NCBI RefSeq assembly: GCF_000375545.1 | Contig: NZ_AQXF01000001.1 | Location: 298,893 to 362,892 of the forward strand | Direction of reading: 5' to 3' | Source: Kordiimonas gwangyangensis DSM 19435 = JCM 12864 | GTDB lineage: Bacteria > Pseudomonadota > Alphaproteobacteria > Sphingomonadales > Kordiimonadaceae | Length of the DNA: 64,000 nt | Shown here: piece after piece, positions 42,531 through 50,692 of the stretch | How the letters are laid out: each line of letters opens with the position of its first letter | Position numbering within the stretch: the stretch's first letter is position 1 | Program-made: the position numbers and the translations under genes | The notes under the pieces: generated by a model | Database searches by the model: none | Seen by the model: only the letters and a program-made list of their open reading frames with translations | What the model was told of the DNA's origin: nothing

Positions 42531-43562
42531 TCAGCCGCGTGCGCACACATGCGGCTCGGGAAAGAGCGACAGGTAGCGCTCGAGCGTTGGATGTCCAAGC
42601 CGGTCAGCCGCGTTTTCCGGTTCCGCCAGTACGATTCTCGCGGTCCTGCCGTCCCGCGCGATTTGCGCCTTCAGGGAATCGAGACCGTCGAACTTCTGCT
42701 CGGGCCGCAGGAAGGCCACCAGCTCGGCGCGCAGGTGCTTGCCGTAAAGGTCGCCTTTAAAATCAAATAGATGCACTTCCATCAGCACGTCACGTTTATC
42801 GAATGTCGGCCGGTTACCGATGTTGGCGACACCTGTGTAAACGCTGTCGTCACCTTCCACATGCACGCGCACGGCATAAACACCCAGCCTGGGCTGCAGG
42901 CTTTCGCCCAGCTCCACATTGGCGGTCGGGAAGCCGATGGTGCGGCCGCGCTGGTCACCTTGTGTGACCCGGCCATTGATCGACCACCAGTGACCGAGGA
43001 GCGCGGCTGACTTGCGCGCTTCACCCGCCTTGAGCGCCTGACGCACAAGGGTAGAGCTGTAGATCTCACCGGCATAACCCTCAAGGCCCACGGTCACAGG
43101 CTTGATGACACTGAGGCCAAAGCCTTCCATCTCACCCATCCAGCCCAGCACATCGGTGCCGCCACCACGGCCCTTGCCAAAACGGTAGTCATAGCCGACA
43201 CACACGTGTTTGGCGTCAAGCCCATCCACAAGGATGTCGACAACAAAATCCTGCGCTGTTTTGGATGCGAGGGATTTATCGAACGGCAGCACGAGAAGCT
43301 GGTCAACACCAAAGTCCGCCAGCAGTTGCGCGCGTTCCCGGAACGGGGTCAGTCGGAAGGCTGGCGCGTTTGGCGCGAAGAAGCTGACGGGGTGCGGTTC
43401 CGTGACCACCACGGTCAAGTTGAGGCCCATGGCGCGGGCAAGCCGCCCCGCTTCGCCAATGACCACCTGGTGTCCACGGTGGAAACCGTCAAAATTACCA
43501 AGCGCCACGACAGAGCCGCGCTCGGAGGGTTTCACTTCGTCAATATGGCGGTAAAGGCGCAT
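42531..43562 (-). CDS. ribF: Bifunctional riboflavin kinase/FAD synthetase
   Basis: A 343-residue enzyme that makes FMN and then FAD from riboflavin. The N-terminal nucleotidyltransferase shows VVALGNFDGFHRGHQVVIGEA and the downstream ISSTLVRQALKAGE-type motif (here YSSTLVRQALKAGE); the C-terminal kinase domain has GRTIGFPTANVEL and YTGVANIGNRPTF. The ATG at 43562 (MRLYRHID) is preferred to one 30 bases upstream on family length. In many proteobacteria ribF precedes ileS directly; here terC and a receiver-like gene intervene. Confidence 0.94.
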   Translation of the reverse strand: MRLYRHIDEVKPSERGSVVALGNFDGFHRGHQVVIGEAGRLARAMGLNLTVVVTEPHPVSFFAPNAPAFRLTPFRERAQLLADFGVDQLLVLPFDKSLASKTAQDFVVDILVDGLDAKHVCVGYDYRFGKGRGGGTDVLGWMGEMEGFGLSVIKPVTVGLEGYAGEIYSSTLVRQALKAGEARKSAALLGHWWSINGRVTQGDQRGRTIGFPTANVELGESLQPRLGVYAVRVHVEGDDSVYTGVANIGNRPTFDKRDVLMEVHLFDFKGDLYGKHLRAELVAFLRPEQKFDGLDSLKAQIARDGRTARIVLAEPENAADRLGHPTLERYLSLFPEPHVCARG

Positions 43563-43622
43563 GGAATGCCCTGTGGTTCCTTCTGGTATCACCTGTGCCG
43601 GCAGCGCTTCAAGGGCGCCTGT

Positions 43623-44051
43623 TTATTCAACCGGTCGGCTGGGGACATACACGATTGCGTCGCCCACGACCACCAATTTATCCCCAACCGTGCAGGCGGT
43701 CTTGAACACAACGCGGTTCTTCTCGCTCACAAGGTCCGTCACCTCCACGCTGGCTTCCACTTCGTCGCCAAGGCGCACCGGCGCGATGAATTTTGTGCTT
43801 TGGCTCACGAACACAGCGCCGATACCCGGCAGCCGCGTGCCGAGAACGGCAGAGATGAAGCTGGCGCCAAGCGCGCCGTGGGCAATACGCTCGCCAAACC
43901 GTGTGGTGGCCGCATAATCGGCGTCAAGATGGAGCGGGTTATTGTCGCCCGACACTTCTGCGAAGGCTTCCACCAGTTCGGGCGTTACCTTGCGCTTCAG
44001 CGACTCACGCTGGCCGACCTTGATATCGTTGAAATAGTGCTGGGCTACCAC
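43623..44051 (-). CDS. MaoC-family (R)-specific enoyl-CoA hydratase-like protein
   Basis: A 142-residue single hot-dog-domain protein. The hydratase-2 motif is clear: FAEVSGDNNPLHLDADYAATTRFGERIAHG contains the catalytic Asp and His with the usual spacing (split here over residues 30-59). Proteins of this size hydrate (R)-3-hydroxyacyl-CoA/enoyl-CoA and can feed polyhydroxyalkanoate or fatty-acid pathways. The start is GTG at 44051 with GGGAGGA 6 bases upstream. It lies 60 bases upstream of ribF on the same strand. Confidence 0.87.
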   Translation of the reverse strand: MVAQHYFNDIKVGQRESLKRKVTPELVEAFAEVSGDNNPLHLDADYAATTRFGERIAHGALGASFISAVLGTRLPGIGAVFVSQSTKFIAPVRLGDEVEASVEVTDLVSEKNRVVFKTACTVGDKLVVVGDAIVYVPSRPVE

Positions 44052-44197
44052 CTGTTGTCCTCCCGGGTGGAAAATTTGACGAAAATTTCAGGCAACGCCA
44101 TGGTGGCGGCCTGTTTTTTATGCCTCACATGCAGGCAAAACTTCTCTATCACGCATGCTTGCCCGTCGGAAGTATTTGAATTGTCGTCACCTTTGGG

Positions 44198-44212
44198 TTA
44201 ACCAATTCTTCA
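44198..44212 (+). promoter_or_regulatory. Possible CtrA-like half-matched site upstream of cheY
   Basis: TTAA-N7-TTCA matches the alphaproteobacterial CtrA consensus TTAA-N7-TTAA at seven of eight fixed bases, about 90 bases upstream of cheY. Motility genes are frequent CtrA targets in this class. A short site like this can occur by chance, so the call is tentative. Confidence 0.25.
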
Positions 44213-44301
44213 TTAGATCGGGTCTAGTGTCCCGACAAAGGGAATTGAAAGGTGCCGGGGTTCGGCATCTTAGGTGCGAAATCATTAACTGAGGAATTAT
44301 C

Positions 44302-44688
44302 ATGGCCGTTGATTTGGGTATGCCGATCCTGATCGTCGACGACTACAAGACAATGCTCCGCATTGTTCGCAACCTGCTGAAACAGTTGGGCTTCAATAAC
44401 GTAGACGAAGCGACCGACGGCGCCATGGCGCTTGAAAAAGCACGGGCCAAATCCTACGGCCTGATCATCTCTGACTGGAACATGGAACCCATGACCGGTT
44501 ATGAGCTCTTGAAAGAAGTTCGCGCCGACAACCAGCTCAAGGGTACGCCCTTCATCATGGTAACGGCAGAATCCAAGACGGATAACGTGATCGCGGCCAA
44601 AAAAGCGGGCGTGAACAACTATATCGTCAAGCCGTTTAACGCAGCAACGCTCAAGCAAAAACTGGTGGCGGTGCTCGGAGAGTTCTAA
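44302..44688 (+). CDS. cheY: Chemotaxis response regulator CheY
   Basis: A 128-residue stand-alone receiver. All active residues are present: D13-D14, the phospho-acceptor D58 (ISDWNMEPMTG), T88 and K110 (YIVKPF). The sequence around D58, DWNMEPMTGYELLKEVRAD, is the alphaproteobacterial CheY type. Phospho-CheY binds FliM at the motor switch. TGAGGA precedes the ATG. Its stop overlaps the start of cheZ by one base (TAATG), so regulator and phosphatase are translationally coupled. Confidence 0.93.
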   Translation: MAVDLGMPILIVDDYKTMLRIVRNLLKQLGFNNVDEATDGAMALEKARAKSYGLIISDWNMEPMTGYELLKEVRADNQLKGTPFIMVTAESKTDNVIAAKKAGVNNYIVKPFNAATLKQKLVAVLGEF

Positions 44689-45668
44689 TGACTGCCGAAC
44701 AGCTTCCGAAACAGATTGAGCTTCTTGTCGATAGTTTACGGAAGCAGAAAACTGCGCAACTTTCACTAACCGACGTCGCGTCGGTTACTGAAGTGCTGAT
44801 CGGAACGATGAGCGTGTTCTTCCGCTCCATCGATACCTCGATCTATCGCGAATGCCGCTCGCTCAGCGACTATATCCATAACGCACGCAAGGAAATCGCG
44901 GCTCTCCAGCCCGGTGACCTTGAAAGCGCACGCATTCCTCGCGCGGGCCTTGAGCTCGATGCCATTGTGGCGCAGACCGAGGAAGCAACCAACACCATCA
45001 TGGAAGCGGCCGAGGAGATCATGGGCCTCGATCCTGACGACAAGGACAACTATGTTGCCAAAAGTCAGGATGCAGTTATGCGCATCTTCGAAGCCTGCTC
45101 CTTCCAGGACATCACCGGCCAGCGTATCTCGAAAGTGGTAGAGACCCTCTCCCATATTGAAAAACGTGTGCTTGAGCTCCGTAACCTCCTTGGCGTAACC
45201 GAAGAGGATATCGAACAAGCCAAAGCCGACCACGTTCAGGAAACTGTTGAGAGTGGCGACAAGGCACTGCTGTCGGGCCCGGCCCTCAAGGGTGAAGGCA
45301 TCGACCAGTCTGAGGTGGACGCTTTGATGGGTGGTGCAGCCGCCGCTGCAGCAGCGCCAGCACCGGCTCCTGCTCCGGCGCCCGCCCCGGCTCCTGCTCC
45401 GGCTCCGGCCCCCGCGCCAGAACCGAAGGCAGAAGCGCCAAAAGCCGTGAGCCCCAAACAGCTCGACAAGATGTTCGAAGAAGATTTCGACCCCATGGCC
45501 GAACTGGAAGCCAAAGAAGCAGCGAAAGCTGAAGAAGAGGCAGCCCGGAAAAAAGCCGAGGAAGAGAAAAAGGCCAAAGCTGAAAAAGCCGCCAAGAAGG
45601 AAGAGGAAATCAACCTCAAATCCGGCGAGGAAGTCAGCCAGGACGATATCGACGCCCTGTTCGGCTAG
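44688..45668 (+). CDS. cheZ: CheZ-like CheY-P phosphatase with repeat linker and FliM-like tail
   Basis: A 326-residue protein. The helical CheZ core (about 30-170) has the catalytic motif FQDITGQRISKVVETL (139-154; Q145 is the likely phosphatase Gln). A first acidic motif, SEVDALMGG (208-216), is followed by an Ala-Pro repeat (222-244, about eleven AP units), a segment LDKMFEEDFDPM, a K/E/A-rich helix (272-308) and a C-terminal SQDDIDALFG (317-326). That tail resembles the CheY-binding N-terminus of FliM (SQ-x-x-IDALL) and occupies the place of the CheY-binding tail of E. coli CheZ. It dephosphorylates CheY-P. It directly follows cheY. Confidence 0.87.
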   Translation: MTAEQLPKQIELLVDSLRKQKTAQLSLTDVASVTEVLIGTMSVFFRSIDTSIYRECRSLSDYIHNARKEIAALQPGDLESARIPRAGLELDAIVAQTEEATNTIMEAAEEIMGLDPDDKDNYVAKSQDAVMRIFEACSFQDITGQRISKVVETLSHIEKRVLELRNLLGVTEEDIEQAKADHVQETVESGDKALLSGPALKGEGIDQSEVDALMGGAAAAAAAPAPAPAPAPAPAPAPAPAPAPEPKAEAPKAVSPKQLDKMFEEDFDPMAELEAKEAAKAEEEAARKKAEEEKKAKAEKAAKKEEEINLKSGEEVSQDDIDALFG

Positions 45669-45677
45669 ACGGGCTTC

Positions 45678-46568
45678 CTACCAGACCAAGCTTTCAAGAA
45701 CGGCGTGGGGAACTGCCTTCCCTGCGCCGAAAATCTGTTTGAAGGTACCTACTGGCACACTGCCGCCTTGAGCTGCCGCGCTGAGGGCGGGTAGGTCGTC
45801 CCTGTGGATGCCGCCAGCGATGAACATTCCGCAGTAACCGGCAGCATGCGCGCCTGCCATATCGGTCTGCAGGCTGTCGCCGATCATCATGACCTGATCG
45901 CCCTTGAGCGAACCGGGGGCAATGCCAACCTCCGGCAGGCAGGCTTCAAGCGCGCTCGCCATGGGTTTGCCGAACCAGTGCACCTCGCCGCCCATCTCTG
46001 CGTAAAGGTCAGCGATGGAACCAGCGCAGAGGTACAGTTTCTCGCCCACATGCACCACACGGTCCGGGTTGGCGCATAGGAACGGTACACCGCGTGAGGC
46101 AGCGCCTGCGAGCCAACCACGATGGCTTTCAACATCAAAGAAATCCAGATCAGTGGCGAGGATGATATCCGCCTCATCCGGTGTTTTGACGATATCAACC
46201 GGCAGGCCGTCCACCGTGTTGTGGTCGCTCTCCGGCCCCAGATGGTAGAGCGCGGCACCCTGATAGCGTTCCCGCACCTCGTCGCGGGCGAGGCCGCCTG
46301 AGGTGACGATATAGTCCGTCAGCGCCTCGGGCATGCCCATCTTGAGGAGGAGCGCACGAACGTGTGTGCGTGGGCGCGGCGCGTTCGAGAGGAAGACCGT
46401 GCGCAGGCCAGCACCCCGCGCGCGCTCAATGGCGTCCACCGCACCGGTATTCAGGTGAATGCCGTCATGCATCACCCCCCACAGGTCACAGATAATCAGG
46501 GACAGCTCGTCCTTATAGGCGCTGAGGCCTGCGCCCAGTTTGACGTGTTCACCCTCTCGGTTCGGCAT
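45678..46568 (-). CDS. HAD-superfamily class IIA hydrolase (TIGR01459-like)
   Basis: A 296-residue HAD phosphatase. Motif I is LIICDLWGVMHDG (about 25-37; Asp nucleophile in DLWG), motif II is the Ser of VFLSNAPRP, and motif III/IV is GDSLQTDMAGAHAAGY near residue 240. The pattern is that of an alphaproteobacterial family close to NagD/p-nitrophenylphosphatase enzymes; the substrate is unknown. It follows the TipF-like gene by 20 bases on the minus strand and is probably co-transcribed. It converges on cheZ with a 9-base gap. Confidence 0.85.
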   Translation of the reverse strand: MPNREGEHVKLGAGLSAYKDELSLIICDLWGVMHDGIHLNTGAVDAIERARGAGLRTVFLSNAPRPRTHVRALLLKMGMPEALTDYIVTSGGLARDEVRERYQGAALYHLGPESDHNTVDGLPVDIVKTPDEADIILATDLDFFDVESHRGWLAGAASRGVPFLCANPDRVVHVGEKLYLCAGSIADLYAEMGGEVHWFGKPMASALEACLPEVGIAPGSLKGDQVMMIGDSLQTDMAGAHAAGYCGMFIAGGIHRDDLPALSAAAQGGSVPVGTFKQIFGAGKAVPHAVLESLVW

Positions 46569-46588
46569 AAGATACTCTGGCTTAGAAG

Positions 46589-48028
46589 TTACAGTTCGCG
46601 GTTCATGTCGTTTGCGGCGGTCGGCTCCCCGAACAGGTACCCTTGCGCAAACTCCACCCGTGATTCGAGGGCCTGCAGCACCATGTCCTCGGTCTCGATC
46701 CGGCTGGCGATAAGCTGCATGCCGTTCCGGCGCAGGAAGGATTTGAAGGCTTCGGTGTCGCCGTCCTCAGGGTGCGCGGTCATCAGGTCGCCAATGTCGG
46801 CCTTGATGAACTGGAACTTGCGGTCGCCGAGGAGCGCGAAATCGAGGTTGAAGTCTTTCACCAGATCCATGGAGAAACCAAAGCCCTTACGGCCAAGGGT
46901 CAATAGCCGGTCCTTCACGTCACCGTCGAGGGTCATATAGTCTTCCTGCGCGATCTCGAACACCAGCCGGTCGCGGAATTCCTCGTTCGCGGTCATGAAG
47001 TCGATGAACTGCGGGAAAAACTCGTCATCCGACATGGAGTATTTCGACATATTGCAGAAGAAGCGCACATCCGGGCGGCGTTTGCCCATGCGGCGCACCA
47101 GCTGGATAAGCCGGAACAAAAGCAGGTTATCAATGGTGCCGATAAGCCCCTTGCTTTCCGCCACCTTCATATATTGGCGCGGCAGCACAATACGGCCCTC
47201 ATCATCCCGCACGCGGCTGAAGCATTCATAATGCACGGTGCGGCGCGACGGCAGCGCCACTATGGGCTGCAGGTACAGGTCCACCCGGTTTTCCGATAGC
47301 GAATTGCGCACGACGGACAAGAGCTGGTCTTCGCGCTTGATCAGGCGGATCGGCGCTTTCTTGCGGGTCATGCCGCGCGGCACCGCCTTGCCGGTCGGAC
47401 GCGGTGTGGTGTCATCAAGCGAGTTGATGTCCACCTCTTCCTCGTCACCGCTATCAACCTCGTCGCGGCCCTCGTCCACCACGGCAAGCGCGGCTTCTTC
47501 GGGCGTGAGGTCAAGTTCTTCAATCTCCGCCTGGCTCATTGGCTCCTCAGCCGGTTCAGGCGCGGGCGCTGGTTCTTTCTCGGTCACTTCCTCAGCCGGA
47601 GTCAGAGCAAGGGTCTTGTCGTCCTTGGCAGGCTTGTCACCTTTTGCGGGCTTCGCGGCTTTAGGCTTGGCGGTCAGTTCCACCTCACGCTCCATGACCT
47701 GAGTGAGAAGCGTGTGCAATACCTTGAGTTCAGAGACCAGCTGGTCACTTTTCTCGTCGCCCTTTTCGCCATGCCTGCGGGTGCGTTCAAGGTCCTTCCT
47801 CAGGATCAGCACCATGTCTTCAAGCTTCTCGATACGGCTTTCCGCATCTTTTTCCGCCCGGCGCGCAATCAGCCAGACCTGAACCTGCCAAGCGGTGAAA
47901 AACACCACGAGACCAAGAACATAGGCGAGATCGGCCGACATACCGAAGGCGCGCGGCGGCACAATGGCAATCGCCAGCCCCAGCACAGCATAGGATATCA
48001 GCAGCAAAATCTGTGTCACGATGGACAT
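46589..48028 (-). CDS. tipF: TipF-like degenerate EAL protein, flagellar assembly
   Basis: A 479-residue membrane protein: two N-terminal helices (about 5-24 and 34-54), a coiled coil (60-115), an acidic/proline-rich linker (120-210) and a C-terminal EAL domain (about 232-470). The catalytic signature is lost: EAL is E268-C-F, and the DDFG loop reads FSMDLVKDFN, so it should not hydrolyse c-di-GMP. Layout and degeneracy match Caulobacter TipF, a c-di-GMP-binding factor required for flagellum assembly at the pole. The cheY-cheZ genes lie about 1 kb away, supporting a motility role. Confidence 0.75.
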   Translation of the reverse strand: MSIVTQILLLISYAVLGLAIAIVPPRAFGMSADLAYVLGLVVFFTAWQVQVWLIARRAEKDAESRIEKLEDMVLILRKDLERTRRHGEKGDEKSDQLVSELKVLHTLLTQVMEREVELTAKPKAAKPAKGDKPAKDDKTLALTPAEEVTEKEPAPAPEPAEEPMSQAEIEELDLTPEEAALAVVDEGRDEVDSGDEEEVDINSLDDTTPRPTGKAVPRGMTRKKAPIRLIKREDQLLSVVRNSLSENRVDLYLQPIVALPSRRTVHYECFSRVRDDEGRIVLPRQYMKVAESKGLIGTIDNLLLFRLIQLVRRMGKRRPDVRFFCNMSKYSMSDDEFFPQFIDFMTANEEFRDRLVFEIAQEDYMTLDGDVKDRLLTLGRKGFGFSMDLVKDFNLDFALLGDRKFQFIKADIGDLMTAHPEDGDTEAFKSFLRRNGMQLIASRIETEDMVLQALESRVEFAQGYLFGEPTAANDMNREL

Positions 48029-48252
48029 CGGTGGCAGGTCCCCTGTTCACTTTCCCCGTTATGAGGTGCCATGCTGGCACAAGCCGGTGGCAAGGTTAAG
48101 ACTTTTGTTGCATGATGCACGCCATAGGCGGGTGAGACTTGGTCTGGCATAGTTAGTGTCACGAGGCTGCCCAACTTGGGTGCGACAGTATCCATCCGGC
48201 CCCATGTTTCGGGGTGATAATATGCGGCCGGCATACAAGGGAGATAGACGTG

Positions 48253-48996
48253 ATGAAGAAGTTTTTGCTGCTTGTGCTGGTCCTCATTGTTGCCGGCGGA
48301 GCCTTCGCTTACTACAAGCTCGATACCATCGTGAAATCCGGCGTGGAAACACAGGGGCCTGAAGTCCTCAAGGTGCCGGTCAATGTCAAAAGCGTTTCAC
48401 TCTCTCCCTTCTCCGGAACCATTGGTGTGAACGGCCTTGCCATCGGCCAGCCCGAAGGTTTTGGTGACGGCCAAATCGCCTCCCTCGAAGGTTTCGATAT
48501 GAAGGTGCGCACGGACACGCTCTTCTCCGACCATATCATCATTGATGAAATCAAGGTTGAAGCACCGAAGCTCGATATCCGCGCAAAGGGCCGCGAAACC
48601 AACTTCCAGGCGCTGCAGAAAGCCATTGGCATGCAGTCCTCCAGTGAGCCATCCAACATGACGCTGACCATCAAGAAGATGACCATCGAAGGGCCGGAAA
48701 TCGCTGTGCTCACCGAAGGCGGCATGATGAATGTGGATGAGCGCATCAAACTGGCCGACTTCACCATCACCGACCTCGGCACCGACGAAAAAGGCCTTGC
48801 ACCGAGCGAGATCGCTCGCCATGTGATGGCGGTGCTTGAGCCACAAATCGCGCAGGCGCTTATCAAGGTGCAGGCGTCAGGCAAATTGCAGGATCTGGCG
48901 AAAGATGCAGGCGGGACGCTCGAAAAAGGCATTGGCAGCCTTGTGGGCAAGCTGAAGAAGAAATCTGACGAAAAAGACGAAGACGGCAATAACTGA
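48253..48996 (+). CDS. Periplasmic AsmA-like hypothetical protein
   Basis: A 247-residue protein with an N-terminal membrane anchor or signal (MKKFLLLVLVLIVAGGAFAYY) and a beta-rich body reminiscent of AsmA/TamB-type proteins: FSGTIGVNGLAIGQPEGFGDG, then IIIDEIKVEAPKLDIRAKGRETNFQAL, a pattern of strands that define lipid-groove repeats. The tail (about 210-247) is an amphipathic helix followed by a K/D/E-rich end. The start at 48253 fits AAGGGAGA upstream; GTG at 48250 is possible. It is divergent from tipF and precedes an SCP2-domain gene. A role in envelope lipid transport is only inferred. Confidence 0.6.
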   Translation: MKKFLLLVLVLIVAGGAFAYYKLDTIVKSGVETQGPEVLKVPVNVKSVSLSPFSGTIGVNGLAIGQPEGFGDGQIASLEGFDMKVRTDTLFSDHIIIDEIKVEAPKLDIRAKGRETNFQALQKAIGMQSSSEPSNMTLTIKKMTIEGPEIAVLTEGGMMNVDERIKLADFTITDLGTDEKGLAPSEIARHVMAVLEPQIAQALIKVQASGKLQDLAKDAGGTLEKGIGSLVGKLKKKSDEKDEDGNN

Positions 48997-49049
48997 TTGA
49001 TTTCTGGACGCAACAGTCCAATATTCGCTCGACCTACAGGGAGATCACT

Positions 49050-49349
49050 ATGTCACTGGAAAAAATTACTGACGAAATCCGCGGCCGCGTCGGCGCGCAT
49101 TCGCCCATCGCAGCCATCATCAAGTTCGATTTTGGCGATGACGGTGTCGTGCGTATTGACGGCAAATCCTCGCCGACCGTTGTGGACAATGCTGACACCG
49201 AAGCAGACTGCACGGTGAAAACCACGATGGAAAACTTCATCAAGATCGCGGAAGGCGACCTGAATCCGCAGATGGCCTTCATGACTGGCAAACTGCGTGT
49301 TGAAGGCGACATGAGCCTCGCGATGCAGCTTGGTTCCATCCTCGGTTAA
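49050..49349 (+). CDS. SCP2 sterol-transfer-domain protein
   Basis: A 99-residue stand-alone SCP-2 domain: AIIKFDFGDDGVVRIDGK, the ADCTVKTTMENFIKIAEGDLNPQMAFMTGKLRVEGDM core (split over residues 52-88) and a final AMQLGSIL helix. SCP2 proteins bind fatty acyl-CoA or other lipids in a hydrophobic tunnel. AGGGAGA precedes the ATG. It sits between an AsmA-like gene and a DUF1499-like gene on the same strand with gaps of 53 and 18 bases, so a small lipid-related operon is plausible. Confidence 0.86.
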   Translation: MSLEKITDEIRGRVGAHSPIAAIIKFDFGDDGVVRIDGKSSPTVVDNADTEADCTVKTTMENFIKIAEGDLNPQMAFMTGKLRVEGDMSLAMQLGSILG

Positions 49350-49367
49350 TCGGGTCTGGCATCAGCT

Positions 49368-49889
49368 ATGTTTGAAAAGTTTCGCAGCGCCATCATCGGC
49401 ATCAGCCTTATTGTCATCATGGTTGGCATCGGGGCCTATCTCATGGTGCAGATGGGGAGCGGCGACAAGCTCTTCGGAGGTAAGGATGGTTCCTTGCCTC
49501 CGGTTGAGTTCAGCGCGCTTGACCGCGCGTTTGGCGAAGCAAGTTTCCTCCTTTGTGATGAGGATATGTGCCCGAATGCTGCGACCGATGGGCCAGCGCC
49601 GCAGTTTGAAGTGAACGCACAAACGCTCCGCCTCGCCATTGTCGACTATGCCGACAATATGCCCACCATCAACACCTTCCGCTTCGACCCGATGAACAAC
49701 CAGTTCGACTTCACCGAACGGCTGCCGGGCGAAAGCCTGCCATCAGTGGTGACGGTGCGCATTTATGATGTGAACGGCTACGCCTCCAAGCTTGCCGTCT
49801 ATAGCCGCACACCTGTTGGCAACACCACCGCACGCGACCATGAAGAGCGCATCACCCGGTGGCTGCGCATGATTGAACAGCGCCTCTAG
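49368..49889 (+). CDS. Membrane-anchored DUF1499-like protein
   Basis: A 173-residue protein with an N-terminal membrane segment (SAIIGISLIVIMVGIGAYLMV) and a periplasmic domain. The C-terminal half (INTFRFDPMNNQFDFTERL, then SKLAVYSRTPVGNTTARDHEERITRWLRMI) resembles DUF1499 domains, which end in a similar SRVG-x-x-D-x-x-x-NR-x-R pattern. Two cysteines (LLCDEDMC) may form a disulfide. Function unknown. It is third in the AsmA-like/SCP2 gene group. Confidence 0.55.
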   Translation: MFEKFRSAIIGISLIVIMVGIGAYLMVQMGSGDKLFGGKDGSLPPVEFSALDRAFGEASFLLCDEDMCPNAATDGPAPQFEVNAQTLRLAIVDYADNMPTINTFRFDPMNNQFDFTERLPGESLPSVVTVRIYDVNGYASKLAVYSRTPVGNTTARDHEERITRWLRMIEQRL

Positions 49890-49926
49890 AGCTTCCTGTA
49901 TTACCGTCAAACACGGGAAAGTGCCG

Positions 49927-50442
49927 TCAGTAGTCGGCGCTATCAAACTCGTCATCAAGCTGATCAACACGCGTCGCTGAGGCGAAGCCACCGCTGGCTT
50001 CGCTGCCTGCCACTGCATCTACGCTATTCTGTGCCTGACCATAGGCTCCTGCAGCTGCCGAAGCGGAACTGCGGGCCTGCTCGCTCGCAACAATCCGCGC
50101 GAAGGCAATGGTTTCACGCACGCTGGCGGCGGCGCTCAGGTAGCTGTCCCGTGCGCGGCCAAGGCTTGAGATTGGTGGCAGTGGGGCACCCGCTTCCTGC
50201 GTGCGGGTTTCGGCAAGGATGAACTGCACACCGGTTGACAGCATGCCGCGCCCTTGCGGTTGCTGCGGCCGCGCGGCGACAGGCGCCACACTTGCAGCAA
50301 CAACGTTTGAGGCACTTTCGAATCCGCGTGCAAAATCGCCCGAGCGCGCTTCACTGGCCCCGAAAGGTCGGGACGGCGCACGGTCGTTTCTTGTTACCTG
50401 TGTCGCGGCACGCGACTGCATGGCAAATGCAGCATCCGCCAT
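49927..50442 (-). CDS. Hypothetical Ala/Ser-rich protein
   Basis: A 171-residue protein that I do not recognise. It is rich in A, S, R and Q with low-complexity stretches (PVAARPQQPQGRG, SSASAAAGAYGQAQNSVDAVAGSEASGGFASA) and an acidic end (DQLDDEFDSADY). There is no signal peptide or membrane helix. One helix-like part (SLGRARDSYLSAAASVRETIAFARIVASEQ, split near residues 94-123) is the most ordered segment. It is divergent from the 50693 gene across a 250-base region with RNA-like stems. Confidence 0.55.
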   Translation of the reverse strand: MADAAFAMQSRAATQVTRNDRAPSRPFGASEARSGDFARGFESASNVVAASVAPVAARPQQPQGRGMLSTGVQFILAETRTQEAGAPLPPISSLGRARDSYLSAAASVRETIAFARIVASEQARSSASAAAGAYGQAQNSVDAVAGSEASGGFASATRVDQLDDEFDSADY

Positions 50443-50567
50443 TCAAGCACCCATTTCTATTCACCCACCAGCAATTTAACCTACAGACGAGGCATCTGGC
50501 AACGCAGAAACGGCAGAAAACGGCGATTGAGTGCTGGCAAGGCCTTCCTGCCTGTGCTATCGCTCAG

Positions 50568-50613
50568 GCCACATAGGGTGTGTTTCACCCGGCCAGCCGG
50601 GCTAACTGGTGGC
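50568..50613 (+). other. Stem-rich leader region, possible structured RNA
   Basis: In the 250-base gap upstream of the 50693 gene, several overlapping inverted repeats crowd together: GCCAC / GTGGC (50568-50572, 50609-50613), GGGTG / CACCC (50576-50580, 50586-50590) and CCCGG / CCGGG (50588-50592, 50597-50601). The last two share bases, so alternative folds are possible, as in leaders or attenuators. I could not match a known riboswitch. The rest of the gap shows no gene. Confidence 0.25.
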
Positions 50614-50692
50614 AGGGGAAGGTGCCTGAGGGGAGGTCGCGTTATTCGCGGCAAAAAGTACATACAAAGAAAAAGCAAAGCGAAGAGTAGAG

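Noticed and set aside
45360-45424. Short GC-rich repeats considered as a CRISPR-like or VNTR array
   Set aside because: They are in frame and encode the Ala-Pro linker of CheZ; no spacers are present.
50568-50613. Cobalamin, SAM-II, TPP or GEMM riboswitch
   Set aside because: The conserved boxes of these classes are missing; only generic stems are seen, so it is listed as an unnamed structure.
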